64,000 bases of DNA from Cytophagales bacterium (GTDB taxonomy: Bacteria > Bacteroidota > Bacteroidia > Cytophagales > Cyclobacteriaceae), in assembly GCA_022360015.1 (NCBI GenBank), contig JAKSDQ010000288.1:1-64000 (forward strand), written 5' to 3'. The notes under the pieces are model-generated. The model made no database searches. It was not told where the DNA came from and worked only from the letters and a program-made list of their open reading frames with translations. A program made the translations under genes and the position numbers. Shown here one piece after another: positions 8,819 to 18,636 of the stretch. Position 1 is the first letter of the stretch. Every line of letters begins with the position of its first letter.

Positions 8819-9265
8819 CTATTTCCTGGTTATCTTTTCCAGGTATGTTTTCAGGTGCCTTAAAACAGCGGGCCAGGCTTCAAACACCGCATCATAATAC
8901 CAATCCCACTGTTTACCGTAAAGATAGCCCGACTGACAAACCGTCAAAGCAGGTGTTTCGCCTTGATCAGTCACCTTTATACTAAGACAAGTCGGCCCTA
9001 TTATTTCCATTTTTGGATTGAAGTAAAGAAAGTTACTTATTTTCAACGCTTTGTTCTGCTCAAATGTTTCAAACCTTCCCGTGGTAACATATCCGAAACC
9101 ATTTTCAGATACCCCCCAGGCTAAGGCATAATTCCCTCCTGCCCTGGCTTCTATCAGGGTCTTTTCCACACCCCACCAATCCCTCAACATTTTAGGGTCC
9201 AAAAAAGCCGTGAAGATTTTTTCAGGTTTTACGTTTATGTTTATCGTATTTTCAACTTTTCTCAT
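8819..9265 (-). CDS. SRPBCC / AHSA1-like domain protein
   Basis: A 148-residue single-domain START/Bet v1-fold protein. The opening (INVKPEKIFTAFLDPKMLRDWWG) and the later GGNYALAWG and WPAVLRHLKTYLEK are typical of the AHSA1 (activator of Hsp90 ATPase homologue 1-like) SRPBCC family. These bind hydrophobic ligands in a cavity; the ligand here is unknown. It is monocistronic as far as can be seen, with a 60-bp gap to the secreted-protein gene downstream on the same strand. Confidence 0.85.
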   Translation of the reverse strand: MRKVENTININVKPEKIFTAFLDPKMLRDWWGVEKTLIEARAGGNYALAWGVSENGFGYVTTGRFETFEQNKALKISNFLYFNPKMEIIGPTCLSIKVTDQGETPALTVCQSGYLYGKQWDWYYDAVFEAWPAVLRHLKTYLEKITRK

Positions 9266-9388
9266 CCGGCCGTCATTTTAAACCCCGGTCATCTAGGATC
9301 AGAAGATAGTCTTTAAATAATAAAATATCAAATTAAATAACAGATGATGCGTATAATGTAAACGTTCTATTTTCAAAATTTATATGAA

Positions 9389-10291
9389 TTATTTTTTGTT
9401 TTTCAAAGAAATCAGTAAAACCCCTGAAATGACAATTAAGGTACCGATGATCTGCAACCATGTGATTCTTTCATCCAGAAAAAAATAAGCAAGTACAATA
9501 GTAGAAACCGGTCCGATACCACCAATGATAGAAGCATTTGAGGAACCAATACGCAAGATACCTTCAGAAAGTAAAAAAGAAGGCAGAACTGTGCTTAACA
9601 ATGCAATGGTGAGGGCCAGCAGGTATACCTCCCTGTTGAAAACGAAGATTCCTGCCGCAGGATGCCCTATCAGATAATGAATGATCACACATACCGCAGA
9701 TACCGACATTGCCATAGCCGTAAACCTGATCGAACCTATACGCGGAATGATTTCGCCACTTCCTACCAGGTAAATGGCAAAGGTAAGCGCACTCAGCAGA
9801 ATTAAACCACCCCCCAGCCAGACATCTTTTTGATCGTCCATATTCAAATCATTAGCGACAATGACAATAATTCCGGCATAGGTCATCAAAATAGCCAGTA
9901 TTTGCAGTCCGGAAATTTTGTTTTTGAATACCATAGCTAAAATCAGCACCACAAACGTGGGATAAACAAAAAGGATAAGCCTCTCGAGGCTGGCAGTGAC
10001 GAACTTAAGCCCATAAAAATCAAAAAAACTAGCCAGGTAATAACCTAGTACACCCAAAATAACTACCGATAAGTAATCTTTCCTGTCAAGCCTTGATTGT
10101 TTCTTTCTGGCAGAGAGGAATAAAGTAACGGCGATATAAAAAGGTAAAGCCATTAACATTCTCAATGTCAAAAGGGAAATGGCGTCTACCGGATGGCGGT
10201 AAGCCAACTTAATCAAAACTGCTTTGGCAGAGAACATAACAGCCCCTGTGAAGACCATCACTGCGCCAGTTAAGTACCTGTTTTTTGCCAT
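9389..10291 (-). CDS. EamA/DMT-family transporter
   Basis: Inner-membrane permease of about 300 residues with ten hydrophobic segments arranged as two EamA repeats. The first repeat contains GAVMFSAKAVLIKLAYRH and ERLILFVYPTFVVL; the second ends with the usual loop LDERITWLQIIGTLIVISGVLL. DMT permeases export amino acids, nucleosides or other small metabolites; the substrate cannot be read here. The open frame can be extended by 14 codons to a TTG, but the ATG used here begins immediately before the first membrane segment and is preferred. The neighbouring leu operon on the same strand lies 270 bp upstream. Confidence 0.88.
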   Translation of the reverse strand: MAKNRYLTGAVMVFTGAVMFSAKAVLIKLAYRHPVDAISLLTLRMLMALPFYIAVTLFLSARKKQSRLDRKDYLSVVILGVLGYYLASFFDFYGLKFVTASLERLILFVYPTFVVLILAMVFKNKISGLQILAILMTYAGIIVIVANDLNMDDQKDVWLGGGLILLSALTFAIYLVGSGEIIPRIGSIRFTAMAMSVSAVCVIIHYLIGHPAAGIFVFNREVYLLALTIALLSTVLPSFLLSEGILRIGSSNASIIGGIGPVSTIVLAYFFLDERITWLQIIGTLIVISGVLLISLKNKK

Positions 10292-10561
10292 ATGTGCCGG
10301 GAGGAAGGATTCAGTGTCAAAGAAATTTTGCAATAAAAGAGCCGGAACTTATATCCCGGCCCGATCTCATAAATTATTTATGTTTTCGTTCTAAGACAGT
10401 AGGCCTCAGACGGCTTTGGAATCTTATTTACAAGGTAAACATGTTGAATTCAACACGATCCTTCTCTCCATACTATGCCTGTGCGTATGGCAATTATATT
10501 TTGGTTTAGAAATACTAAAAGCTTAACTGCCAGGATTCATGTAAGGAAATAATAGCAGGGA

Positions 10562-11644
10562 TTAAACTTTCATCTCCTGAGAAGATTTAATATGGGATGC
10601 CAGCCAATCCCCTACCTCAGAAGTTTTATAAGCTTTTCCTTCCGCAATATCTTCGGTAACAATGCCTGCTTCCAGCGAAGCGCTTACGGCCTGTCTGATA
10701 GCCCTGGCTTCATCAGTTAAGTTAAATGACAATTCGAGCATCATCGCTGCCGAGAGAACCGTAGCAATGGGATTAGCAATATCCTTGCCCGCCGCCTGGG
10801 GATAGGAACCGTGAATAGGTTCGAACACCGAGGTGTGGACACCTACTGATGCGGATGGCAACAATCCCAGGGATCCTGTAATCACACTGGCTTCATCAGA
10901 CAAAATGTCACCGAACATGTTTTCGGTAACAATGACGTCAAATTGTTTTGGCCATTGGATCAGTTGCATAGCTGCGTTGTCCACAAACATATAGTCTATA
11001 GCAATATCAAGATGCACTTCAGCCATCGCCTGTGCTGTTTCGCGCCATAACCTCGAGGAAGCCAAAACGTTGGCTTTGTCCACCACGGTCAGCTTTTTAT
11101 TTCTTTTACCGGCATAGTCGAGCGCCAGGTTAATAATGCGCTCGATTTCCTCTTTGGTGTAAACACAGGTATCAAATGCCTTGTTACCATCTTCGGATCT
11201 GCCCCTTGGCTCACCGAAATAAATGCCCCCGGTAAGTTCTCTGACCACGACAAAGTCGGCCCCATCAATGATATCGGCCCTGAGCGGGCTTTTATGAATC
11301 AGTGAGGCAAAAGTAGTGACCGGTCTGATGTTGGCAAAAAGCCCGAGCTTTTTCCGCATGGCTAACAAGCCTTGCTCGGGTCTCACCTTGGCTTTCGGGT
11401 CGTTATCATATTTCGGGTCGCCAATGGCGCCAAAAAGCACCGCCCCGGATTTCATACAAAGCTCCAGGGTTTCATCCGGAAAAGGGTTGCCCACCTCATC
11501 AATGGCACAGGCACCCACCGGCCCATATTCAAATTTAAAATTATGGCGATATTCACCACCCACAGCTTCCAGTACTTTAACGGCCTGTTTTACTATTTCC
11601 GGACCAATGCCATCACCAGGTAACGTCGCTATCCGATATTCCAT
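10562..11644 (-). CDS. leuB: 3-isopropylmalate dehydrogenase
   Basis: Oxidises and decarboxylates (2R,3S)-3-isopropylmalate to 2-oxoisocaproate with NAD+, the third step of leucine synthesis. It has 360 residues, the normal length. Motifs seen include [10 protein letters not shown] at the N-terminus, [16 protein letters not shown] with the substrate-binding Arg and Tyr, TVVDKANVL with the catalytic Lys, and [12 protein letters not shown] with the metal-binding Asp pair. It is the last gene of the leucine operon, 8 bp after the leuA paralogue. Confidence 0.97.
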   Translation of the reverse strand: MEYRIATLPGDGIGPEIVKQAVKVLEAVGGEYRHNFKFEYGPVGACAIDEVGNPFPDETLELCMKSGAVLFGAIGDPKYDNDPKAKVRPEQGLLAMRKKLGLFANIRPVTTFASLIHKSPLRADIIDGADFVVVRELTGGIYFGEPRGRSEDGNKAFDTCVYTKEEIERIINLALDYAGKRNKKLTVVDKANVLASSRLWRETAQAMAEVHLDIAIDYMFVDNAAMQLIQWPKQFDVIVTENMFGDILSDEASVITGSLGLLPSASVGVHTSVFEPIHGSYPQAAGKDIANPIATVLSAAMMLELSFNLTDEARAIRQAVSASLEAGIVTEDIAEGKAYKTSEVGDWLASHIKSSQEMKV

Positions 11645-11652
11645 ATTCTTCG

Positions 11653-13173
11653 TTATTTGTTATTATTATTTTCAATGATATTCAACATTTTGATGGTTGC
11701 CTTTATAGCAGCCACCGTCTGGTCGGAATCAAGCCCCCTGGTCTTGAACTGATAACCGTAGTCCCATGTAATAATCGTTTCCACAAAAGCATCGGTCTTT
11801 CCGCCGGGAGGTATTGAAACAGCATAATCAATCAGGGTAGGGTACGATTTGTTCAGCCTTTTATAAATCTTCCATAAAGCTTTCATAAAGGCATCGTATT
11901 GCCCATCACCGGAGGAAGTCTCCTCATAAGTTTGGTTGTCGATTTCAATACTCAATGTGGCCACCGACCTTAGGCCTTCTGCTACGGAAAGTGAGTAATT
12001 CTTTATTTTTATGTTTTGTTTTATTTCCTCACTTTTCAAAATATCGGCCACAATGTAGGGCAGATCCTCTTTGGTAACTGTCTCTTTTTTATCGCCCAGT
12101 TCAATGATTTTTTCGGTGACCTTTTTCATAGATTCAGGGTCGAGCTCCATCCCCAGGGCCTCCAGGTTCTTTTTAATATTAGCCTTTCCCGACATTTTCC
12201 CCAGCGCATAGGTTCTTTTTCTACCGAATCGTTCCGGTTTCAGGTCGTTGTGATAAAGGTCGTTTTTGTTATCACCGTCAGCGTGAATACCACTGGTCTG
12301 GGTAAAAACAAACTCACCGATCAGCGGTTTATTGGGAGGAATGCGAACACCTGAAAAAGATTCAATCATTTTGCTGACTGTATAGAGCTTTTTTTCATCG
12401 ACATTCATCTGAAAATGAAAGTGATCTTTTACCACCCCGATCACACTCGACAACGGGACGTTCCCTGCCCGTTCTCCCAACCCGTTTAAAGTCGTATGAA
12501 TTCCTTTCATTCCCGCTTTGATGGCTGCATAAACATTGGCAGTAGCAAGGTCATAGTCATTGTGCGCATGAAAATCAAACGCACAATCCGGGAATGTCTC
12601 AAGCATTTGCCGGCAATATGAAAAGGATTCTTCATAGTTTAATATACCCAAAGTGTCGGGTAACATGATCCGGTTGACAGCATTTTTATGAAGCTCGGCT
12701 ATCATCTGATTCACATAGCCGGGTGAGTTTCTCATACCATTAGACCAGTCTTCAACGTAAATGTTGACCGTAATTCCCTTTTTTTTGGCATATGTGATTA
12801 CCTTTTCGATGTCAGCTAAATGCGCTTCCGGCGATTTTTTCAATTGTTGCCGGCAATGTTTCAACGAACCCTTACATAACAAATTGATGACACTGCCACC
12901 TGCCTCACTGATCCAGTCAACCGAAGCTTTCCCATCTACAAAACCTAATATCTCTATACGGTCCAGGCACCGGTTTCCTTTGGCCCATTGCAATATTTTC
13001 TTTGCACCTTGAAATTCCCCTTTGGATACCCTTGCTGAGGCCACTTCTATGCGGTCAACCTTTAACTCCTCCAGCAGTAATTTGGCCATGGTCAATTTTT
13101 CACTATCGGAAAATGACACCCCTGAAGTTTGCTCACCGTCCCTGAGCGTAGTATCTAAAATTGAAATTTTCAT
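11653..13173 (-). CDS. 2-isopropylmalate synthase / citramalate synthase paralogue with regulatory domain
   Basis: A 506-residue acetyl-CoA-dependent Claisen-type synthase. The HMGL-like TIM barrel opens with [15 protein letters not shown], carries [15 protein letters not shown] with the metal-binding HxHND, and [10 protein letters not shown]. Residues about 370-500 form a LeuA allosteric (dimer) domain ending in [19 protein letters not shown]. It sits inside the leu operon although a separate leuA heads the same operon, so it may be a second isopropylmalate synthase or a citramalate synthase (pyruvate plus acetyl-CoA, leading to isoleucine). The two cannot be told apart by eye. It starts 14 bp after leuD. 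Confidence 0.85.
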   Translation of the reverse strand: MKISILDTTLRDGEQTSGVSFSDSEKLTMAKLLLEELKVDRIEVASARVSKGEFQGAKKILQWAKGNRCLDRIEILGFVDGKASVDWISEAGGSVINLLCKGSLKHCRQQLKKSPEAHLADIEKVITYAKKKGITVNIYVEDWSNGMRNSPGYVNQMIAELHKNAVNRIMLPDTLGILNYEESFSYCRQMLETFPDCAFDFHAHNDYDLATANVYAAIKAGMKGIHTTLNGLGERAGNVPLSSVIGVVKDHFHFQMNVDEKKLYTVSKMIESFSGVRIPPNKPLIGEFVFTQTSGIHADGDNKNDLYHNDLKPERFGRKRTYALGKMSGKANIKKNLEALGMELDPESMKKVTEKIIELGDKKETVTKEDLPYIVADILKSEEIKQNIKIKNYSLSVAEGLRSVATLSIEIDNQTYEETSSGDGQYDAFMKALWKIYKRLNKSYPTLIDYAVSIPPGGKTDAFVETIITWDYGYQFKTRGLDSDQTVAAIKATIKMLNIIENNNNK

Positions 13174-13187
13174 TATTTATATAAGCC

Positions 13188-13781
13188 CTAAACCCGTTCG
13201 TTTTCAAATCTTTCGATTTTATCTTTGATACTTAAAAGATAGTCTATATCATCATAGCCATTAAGCAGACACTGCTTTTTGTAAGCATTAATATCAAAAT
13301 TCACTTTTTCACCGGTCGCGACTATTTCAAAGCTTTGGGCATCGAGATCAACCCTGAATTGCGCGTTGGCGTCATCGGCGATCACGGAGAATAGCCGGGC
13401 CAAAAATTCTTCCGAAACCACTACGGGCAGTACGCCGTTGTTCAGCGCGTTGTTCCTGAAAATATCTGCAAAAAAACTGCTCACGACCACCTTAAATCCG
13501 TAATCGTGAATGGCCCAGGCTGCGTGCTCCCTGCTGGAGCCACTGCCGAAGTTTTTTCCTGCAATCAGGATTTTGCCAGAGTAAGCAGGATTGTTAAGTA
13601 CAAAATCTTCATTGATTGTCCCGTCATTTTTGTAACGCCAGTCACGAAACAGGTTATCGCCAAATCCCTCTCTGGTCGTGGCTTTCAGAAACCTCGCCGG
13701 AATAATCTGATCGGTATCGACATTTTCGATGGGCAGCGGCACCGCCCGTGAAATGATCGTTTTAAATTTTTCTACGGCCAT
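13188..13781 (-). CDS. leuD: 3-isopropylmalate dehydratase small subunit
   Basis: Small swivel-domain subunit of isopropylmalate isomerase, which with LeuC converts 2- to 3-isopropylmalate. The 197 residues carry the diagnostic [13 protein letters not shown] near the start and [17 protein letters not shown] in the middle, the loop that contacts substrate in the aconitase family. It follows leuC by 18 bp and precedes the leuA paralogue by 14 bp, so it is clearly co-transcribed. Length and motifs are normal for the long bacterial type. Confidence 0.97.
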   Translation of the reverse strand: MAVEKFKTIISRAVPLPIENVDTDQIIPARFLKATTREGFGDNLFRDWRYKNDGTINEDFVLNNPAYSGKILIAGKNFGSGSSREHAAWAIHDYGFKVVVSSFFADIFRNNALNNGVLPVVVSEEFLARLFSVIADDANAQFRVDLDAQSFEIVATGEKVNFDINAYKKQCLLNGYDDIDYLLSIKDKIERFENERV

Positions 13782-13799
13782 TTATTAATTCTTTAATAT

Positions 13800-15197
13800 T
13801 TACAAAACTTTTCTGGGATCGATAATCTTACCGGTCACCGCCACTGCCGCCGCAGTACGGGGGCTGGCAAGCAGTGTACGGGCACCAGGGCCCTGTCTTC
13901 CCTCAAAATTCCGGTTGGATGTGGAAACTGCATACTTCCCCTCCGGGATTTTATCATCATTCATCGCCAGGCATGCAGAACAGCCCGGCTGCCTCAATTT
14001 AAACCCTGCCTCTTCCAAAACGGTCACAAGCCCCTCTTCATAGGCCTGTTTTTCCACTTGCTTGGAACCCGGTACAATCCAGGCAGTAATGTTATCGGCT
14101 TTCCTTTTGCCTTTTACAAACCGGGCCACTTCCCTGAGGTCTTCTATTCTGCCGTTGGTACAGCTACCGACAAAAACAAAATCCACAGGCTTACCTTCCA
14201 GCACCTCCCCTGCTTTAAAGCCCATATAATTCATCGATTTTTCAAAACTTAACCTTTCCTTTTCATGAATTTCATCCAAAGCAGGAATGTTTGACACAAT
14301 TTTTGTTCCCATTCCCGGATTGGTTCCGTAAGTGATCATGGGTTCAATATCCGCAGCGTCAAAGGTCAGCTCCTTATCAAACACCGCCGTTTCATCTGTA
14401 TATAGTGTCTTCCACTTCTTCAAAGCCTTATCAAATTCAGCACCTTTGGGAGCAAATTCCTTGTCTTTTATGTAGTCAAAAGTAACCTGGTCCGGCGCAA
14501 TCAGTCCTCCGCGAGCACCCATTTCGATACTCATGTTACACACTGTCATTCTTCCTTCCATGCTCAGGCCCTTTATCGCATCTCCGGCAAACTCCACGAA
14601 ATAGCCGGTGCCCCCACTGGCTGTGACTTTTGAAATAATGTAAAGCACCACATCTTTGGCAGTGACGCCATCTCCCAGTTTGCCATTTACATTTATTCTC
14701 ATTTTCCTGGGCTTGGGCTGTAGCACACATTGTGTGGCCAGCACCATTTCCACCTCACTGGTACCAATGCCAAAGGCTACCGCACCAAACGCCCCATGTG
14801 TAGAGGTATGGCTATCACCACAAACTATGGTCATTCCTGGCTGTGTCAGACCCAACTGCGGGCCTATGACGTGCACAATGCCCTGGAATGGGTGGTTTAA
14901 GCCATATAGTGTGACCCCATGTTTTTCACAGTTTCTTGTAAGTGTGTTGACCTGAAACCGGGATAATTCATCTTTAATAGTAAGGTGCTGATCTATCGTA
15001 GGCACGTTATGATCGGGGGTGGCGACGGTATTTTGCGGCCTGAAAACCGGAATCCCTCTTTTTTCTATACCTGCAAAGGCCTGGGGACTTGTCACCTCAT
15101 GCACAAGATGCTTATCTATATAAAGTACACTGGGGCCATCCTCAATTTCACTGACCACATGGGCGTCCCAGATTTTGTCAAACAAGGTTTTAGACAT
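13800..15197 (-). CDS. leuC: 3-isopropylmalate dehydratase large subunit
   Basis: Catalytic large subunit of isopropylmalate isomerase carrying a [4Fe-4S] cluster. The 465 residues match the normal LeuC length. The cluster cysteines are expected in VGSCTNGR and in [30 protein letters not shown] is the family signature. It is 170 bp downstream of leuA, the widest internal gap of the operon, and that gap contains a perfect hairpin. The ATG start ([15 protein letters not shown]) is the standard LeuC N-terminus. Confidence 0.97.
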   Translation of the reverse strand: MSKTLFDKIWDAHVVSEIEDGPSVLYIDKHLVHEVTSPQAFAGIEKRGIPVFRPQNTVATPDHNVPTIDQHLTIKDELSRFQVNTLTRNCEKHGVTLYGLNHPFQGIVHVIGPQLGLTQPGMTIVCGDSHTSTHGAFGAVAFGIGTSEVEMVLATQCVLQPKPRKMRINVNGKLGDGVTAKDVVLYIISKVTASGGTGYFVEFAGDAIKGLSMEGRMTVCNMSIEMGARGGLIAPDQVTFDYIKDKEFAPKGAEFDKALKKWKTLYTDETAVFDKELTFDAADIEPMITYGTNPGMGTKIVSNIPALDEIHEKERLSFEKSMNYMGFKAGEVLEGKPVDFVFVGSCTNGRIEDLREVARFVKGKRKADNITAWIVPGSKQVEKQAYEEGLVTVLEEAGFKLRQPGCSACLAMNDDKIPEGKYAVSTSNRNFEGRQGPGARTLLASPRTAAAVAVTGKIIDPRKVL

Positions 15198-15253
15198 TTG
15201 TCACTGTTATTTTATTCACAATATTATATATTATTTCTACCATATACTAAAAT

Positions 15254-15275
15254 TCCCCTCTTTCTAAAGAGGGGA
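15254..15275. repeat. perfect hairpin in the leuA-leuC gap
   Basis: TCCCCTCTTT and AAAGAGGGGA are exact 10-bp complements separated by two bases. On the minus (transcribed) strand the hairpin is followed by AATTTTAG, a weak T-run. It lies in the only long gap inside the leucine operon. It could act as a partial terminator or an mRNA-stability element that sets the leuA to leuCD ratio, or it may be a copy of a small dispersed repeat. Confidence 0.55.
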
Positions 15276-15367
15276 TTATCAACAACCAAAACTAAGCTTC
15301 AACTTTTTCAAATAAGATGAAGGCCTCGTTTGAAGAAAATTAATCTATAATTTCATTTTTAACTTTC

Positions 15368-16531
15368 TCACTTTGAAATGGCCTCCACATTTTCCACCAG
15401 CGCATGCAGATCATCGTCGCTTATCTGTTTTTTCTCATCTGCCCATTCCAGAAACCTTAAATAAATGGGTTCAAGATTTGCTTTTTCATACACATAACCC
15501 AGTTTTTCGAGTTGATGCTTTAAAGCCGCCCGGCCGCTTCGTGCCGTCAGTACAATAGCAGATCCCGAGGCACCTACATCATCAGGATCCATGATTTCAA
15601 AATTATCCCGGTGTTTAATAATACCATCCTGATGAATACCCGAAGAGTGGGCAAAGGCATTGGCCCCCACAACCGCTTTGTTAGGCTGTACAGGTAAGCC
15701 CATTACTTCCGATACCAACCGGCTGGTTTTACAAATCTCTTTGGTATTTATTTGGGTATAAAACCGGTCCTGATAACGCATTTTTATAGTCATGACTACC
15801 TCTTCCAGGGAACAGTTACCAGCACGCTCGCCTACCCCGTTTAAGGTGCATTCAACCTGTCTGGCACCATTTACCACTCCCGCCAGGGCATTGGCAGTGG
15901 CCAGCCCCAGGTCATTGTGGGTATGCATGCTCAGTACCACGTCGTTTTTGAATGCGGGAATTCTCTCCACCAGGCTTTTGATCATGAATCCCCATTCTTC
16001 CGGCAATGCGTAGCCAACTGTGTCGGGCAGGTTAATGGTGGTGGCACCTGCATCTATGGCTACCTGGGTAAATTTTACCAGGTACTCAAAATCCGCCCGT
16101 GATGCATCCATGGGAGAAAACTCTACATTATCCAGGTATGACTTGGCCCTCGACACTGCTCTGTCTACCATTTTGAGGACTTCATCACGTGTTTTGCGCA
16201 TTTGGTTTTCGATGTGTATGTCTGAAACCGAAATAAAAGTGTGGATACGCGGAGCAGCCGCATTTTCTATTGAGCGGGCCGCAACATCTATGTCCTCATC
16301 CAGTCCCCGGGCCAGGGCACATACAGTTGACTTTTTGACAGTGTTGGCAATCTTCCTGACAGCATTGAAATCCTCCGGCGAAGAAATGGGAAAACCTGCC
16401 TCCATAATATCGACACCCAGCAGTTCGAGTTGTTTCGCCAACGCTATTTTCTCATCGGTCACCAACTTTGCCCCGGGAACCTGCTCACCATCTCTCAGCG
16501 TAGTATCGAAAATATAAACTTTATCCTTCAT
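15368..16531 (-). CDS. leuA: 2-isopropylmalate synthase, catalytic-domain-only form
   Basis: Condenses acetyl-CoA with 2-oxoisovalerate, the committed step to leucine. The 387 residues carry the HMGL-like barrel: [34 protein letters not shown] with the metal-binding HTHND, LNGVGERAGN, and the post-barrel AFAHSSGIHQDG. The roughly 120-residue C-terminal LeuA allosteric domain of full-length synthases (about 510 residues) is missing; the protein ends soon after the barrel at LVENVEAISK. Feedback inhibition through that domain is therefore not expected for this copy, whereas the paralogue lower in the operon has it. It is the first gene of the operon. An 11-codon ORF overlaps its start. Confidence 0.93.
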   Translation of the reverse strand: MKDKVYIFDTTLRDGEQVPGAKLVTDEKIALAKQLELLGVDIMEAGFPISSPEDFNAVRKIANTVKKSTVCALARGLDEDIDVAARSIENAAAPRIHTFISVSDIHIENQMRKTRDEVLKMVDRAVSRAKSYLDNVEFSPMDASRADFEYLVKFTQVAIDAGATTINLPDTVGYALPEEWGFMIKSLVERIPAFKNDVVLSMHTHNDLGLATANALAGVVNGARQVECTLNGVGERAGNCSLEEVVMTIKMRYQDRFYTQINTKEICKTSRLVSEVMGLPVQPNKAVVGANAFAHSSGIHQDGIIKHRDNFEIMDPDDVGASGSAIVLTARSGRAALKHQLEKLGYVYEKANLEPIYLRFLEWADEKKQISDDDLHALVENVEAISK

Positions 16532-16563
16532 AGTAGTCTATTAAGCCTTTTTGAAAAAATCAT
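16528..16563 (-). CDS. possible leu leader peptide (11 codons) overlapping leuA
   Basis: ATG ATT TTT TCA on the minus strand opens an 11-codon frame, MIFSKRLNRLL, whose TGA overlaps the leuA ATG as ATGA. Three of the last five codons are Leu (CTT, CTA, CTA). Arrangement and composition would suit translational coupling or a leucine-sensing leader, but there is no obvious terminator hairpin between it and leuA, and such short frames are common by chance. Confidence 0.25.
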   Translation of the reverse strand: MIFSKRLNRLL

Positions 16564-16697
16564 ATCACTACTAACGCTAAAAGTAATCCCTCAAGGGTAT
16601 GATTTAAAATAATTATAAATTAAATTTACAATATCTAAAATGATTTTTTATATTATAAAGTACTGATTATTAGATTTTTAAATTAATTTTCCCTACA

Positions 16698-18257
16698 ATG
16701 CCCAACAAAAATAACGAGCCGTTGTTCCAACTAATAAAGTCATTGACCAAGGCCGAAAAACGCTCTTTTAAACTTTTCGTGTCCAGGCATAAAAGTGGGG
16801 AAAATGCCAAGTTTCTGAAATTGTTTGACTGGATGGACAAACAGGAACACTATGATGAAGGTAAAATTATTCAAAAAGCGCCCGCCATTAAAGCCTCTCA
16901 GATTAGCAACCTGAAAGCCAATCTCTACAAACAAATTCTGCAAAATCTCAGGAGCAGCAAATCGGGCAATGATGTGCCCATGCAAATCCGTGACTGTATA
17001 GATCAGGCTACAATTTTGTATGACAAATGCTTGTATAAGCAGAGCTTCAAAATTCTTGAAAAAGCCAAAACATTGGCTGAAAAGAATGATTTTCCTTTGT
17101 TGTTGCTGGAAATCGTTGAATTCGGGAAAAGACTGGTTACCAAACTGGCTGACCCACGGGTAGAAGGCAGGGTGAATGAACTGATGAAGGAGTCGGAAGC
17201 AATCGGAGAGCAGTTGAAAAGCCTCCATACCTTCTCCAACCTCTCGCTAAAGTTGTATTCATTTTACATGAATATAGGTTTTATCAGGGATCATAAAGAC
17301 TTCGAAATTGTTAACAGCTTTTATTTTTCCAGCATACCCGCATTTAAGGAAGAGCGTTTATCTTTTAATGAAAAAAACTACCTGTTTAATTCCATGGTAG
17401 GTTATTACTTTTTTATCCAGGACGATAACCGCGCTTATGAGTACGCCAAAAAATGGGTGCAATTGTTTAACGACAACCCTTCTTTAATCGCCCCTAAAAT
17501 CGAGTTATACATAAAGGCCTTCAACAATCTGCTGATTGCACAAAATAAGCTCGGAAAGTTTGAGGAGTTTGTCACCACTTTTAAAAAATTGGATAACATC
17601 CACAAAATCAAAAACCTTCACTTAACCGATAACATAAAACTGCAATTGTTTAAATACCTGTCCACCCACCGGGTTAACCACTTTTTTTTACTGGGTGCCT
17701 TTGATGAAGGGGTCAAAATTGTACCTGAGATTGCCAGTGGTTTGAACAAATTTATGGATAAGCTGGATATGCACCACATCCTGATATTTTATTATAAGTT
17801 TGCTTGCATGTATTTTGGTAACAACCAATGGCAGGATGCCGTGTTTTGGCTTAATAAAATTATCAATGCTACCAATGTCGACCTGCGCTCCGATATTCAG
17901 TGTTTTGCCAGGATATTAAATCTGATCAGTCATTATGAGCTTGAAAACACCGACCTGGTAGATTATTACATCCTTTCAACCTACCGATTTTTAATCAAAA
18001 AGGATGACTTATATATGTTTCAAAAATATATCATGAAATTTTTGAAGGATCTGAACAGCATTAAACCAAATCAGCTCATGGATGCCTTTAAAAAGTTGCG
18101 CAAGCAGATGTTGTCTCTGAAAAGCAGTCCCTATGAAAAACGGGCATTTTTGTATTTTGACATTGTTTCCTGGCTGGAAAGTAAAATCGAAAACCGCCCT
18201 GTAGGGGAAGTTATCCGGGAAAAGGCTTTGAAAAGAAATGAGCCGCAGGTGGTTTGA
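16698..18257 (+). CDS. unrecognised helical-repeat protein conserved-looking in Bacteroidota
   Basis: A 519-residue soluble protein with no signal peptide or membrane segment. The N-terminus (LFQLIKSLTKAEKRSFKLF) resembles a small helical DNA- or protein-binding domain. The rest is almost entirely amphipathic helices with TPR-like spacing: CLYKQSFKILEKAKTLAEKN at about 112-131, then repeated Tyr/Leu-rich helix pairs to the C-terminus. I have a general memory of similar proteins as hypothetical in Cytophagales but cannot name a family. It is transcribed away from the leu operon, sharing a 166-bp AT-rich intergenic region with it. No function is proposed. Confidence 0.8.
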   Translation: MPNKNNEPLFQLIKSLTKAEKRSFKLFVSRHKSGENAKFLKLFDWMDKQEHYDEGKIIQKAPAIKASQISNLKANLYKQILQNLRSSKSGNDVPMQIRDCIDQATILYDKCLYKQSFKILEKAKTLAEKNDFPLLLLEIVEFGKRLVTKLADPRVEGRVNELMKESEAIGEQLKSLHTFSNLSLKLYSFYMNIGFIRDHKDFEIVNSFYFSSIPAFKEERLSFNEKNYLFNSMVGYYFFIQDDNRAYEYAKKWVQLFNDNPSLIAPKIELYIKAFNNLLIAQNKLGKFEEFVTTFKKLDNIHKIKNLHLTDNIKLQLFKYLSTHRVNHFFLLGAFDEGVKIVPEIASGLNKFMDKLDMHHILIFYYKFACMYFGNNQWQDAVFWLNKIINATNVDLRSDIQCFARILNLISHYELENTDLVDYYILSTYRFLIKKDDLYMFQKYIMKFLKDLNSIKPNQLMDAFKKLRKQMLSLKSSPYEKRAFLYFDIVSWLESKIENRPVGEVIREKALKRNEPQVV

Positions 18258-18636
18258 ACCCGCAGGCATCACAACCCCACCTCCTCCCCCAGCACTGGAA
18301 TCACCACCTCCCTGAAACCTTCTTCCAACGTCATAGTATGACTTTGAGTCATACTATGACTGACTGGTGATCTCCGGTGTTTCATCCGGCAGGGGTGCTT
18401 GTGCCTTTTAACGACAGGAGAGCACAAGACGCTTGCCCTATCCGATGGCCTTAATGATAAGAGGATGCGATGATTTCATAATCGTCGTCCCAAGGGTGCA
18501 TACCATAAAATAATTGTCAACTGTCCATTACCACTTACATCAGTCATATTGCAACAATGAGCAAGATATAAATTTTAGCAGAAAGCAAAAAGCCAGCATG
18601 TTGAAGAGGTACCTGGAAATTTGTTTACTAAAAGAC
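18258..18636. other. 379-bp intergenic region with a long perfect palindrome
   Basis: This lies between two convergent genes, so it should contain their terminators, but no T-tailed hairpin is obvious. The main structure is the palindrome described separately. The sequence is less AT-rich than other gaps here and contains scattered short frames on both strands, none with recognisable homology, so it may be decayed coding DNA. Confidence 0.5.
18330..18360. repeat. 14-bp-arm perfect palindrome
   Basis: GTCATAGTATGACT and its exact complement AGTCATACTATGAC are separated by TTG. There is no T-tail on either strand, so it is not a classical terminator. The half-site GTCATA(C/G)T recurs three times around 37.0-37.1 kb in the window, suggesting a repeat family or a regulator-binding sequence. 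Confidence 0.75.

Noticed and set aside
14536-14955. Long open frames on either strand inside leuC
   Set aside because: Overlap a well-conserved gene in shifted frames and encode low-complexity sequence with no domain.
18269-18385. 38-codon minus-strand frame (MKHRRSPVSH..., ending VLGEEVGL) spanning the palindrome
   Set aside because: The palindrome itself supplies much of its sequence, there is no recognisable homology or ribosome signal, and the remaining 20 residues are too few to judge.
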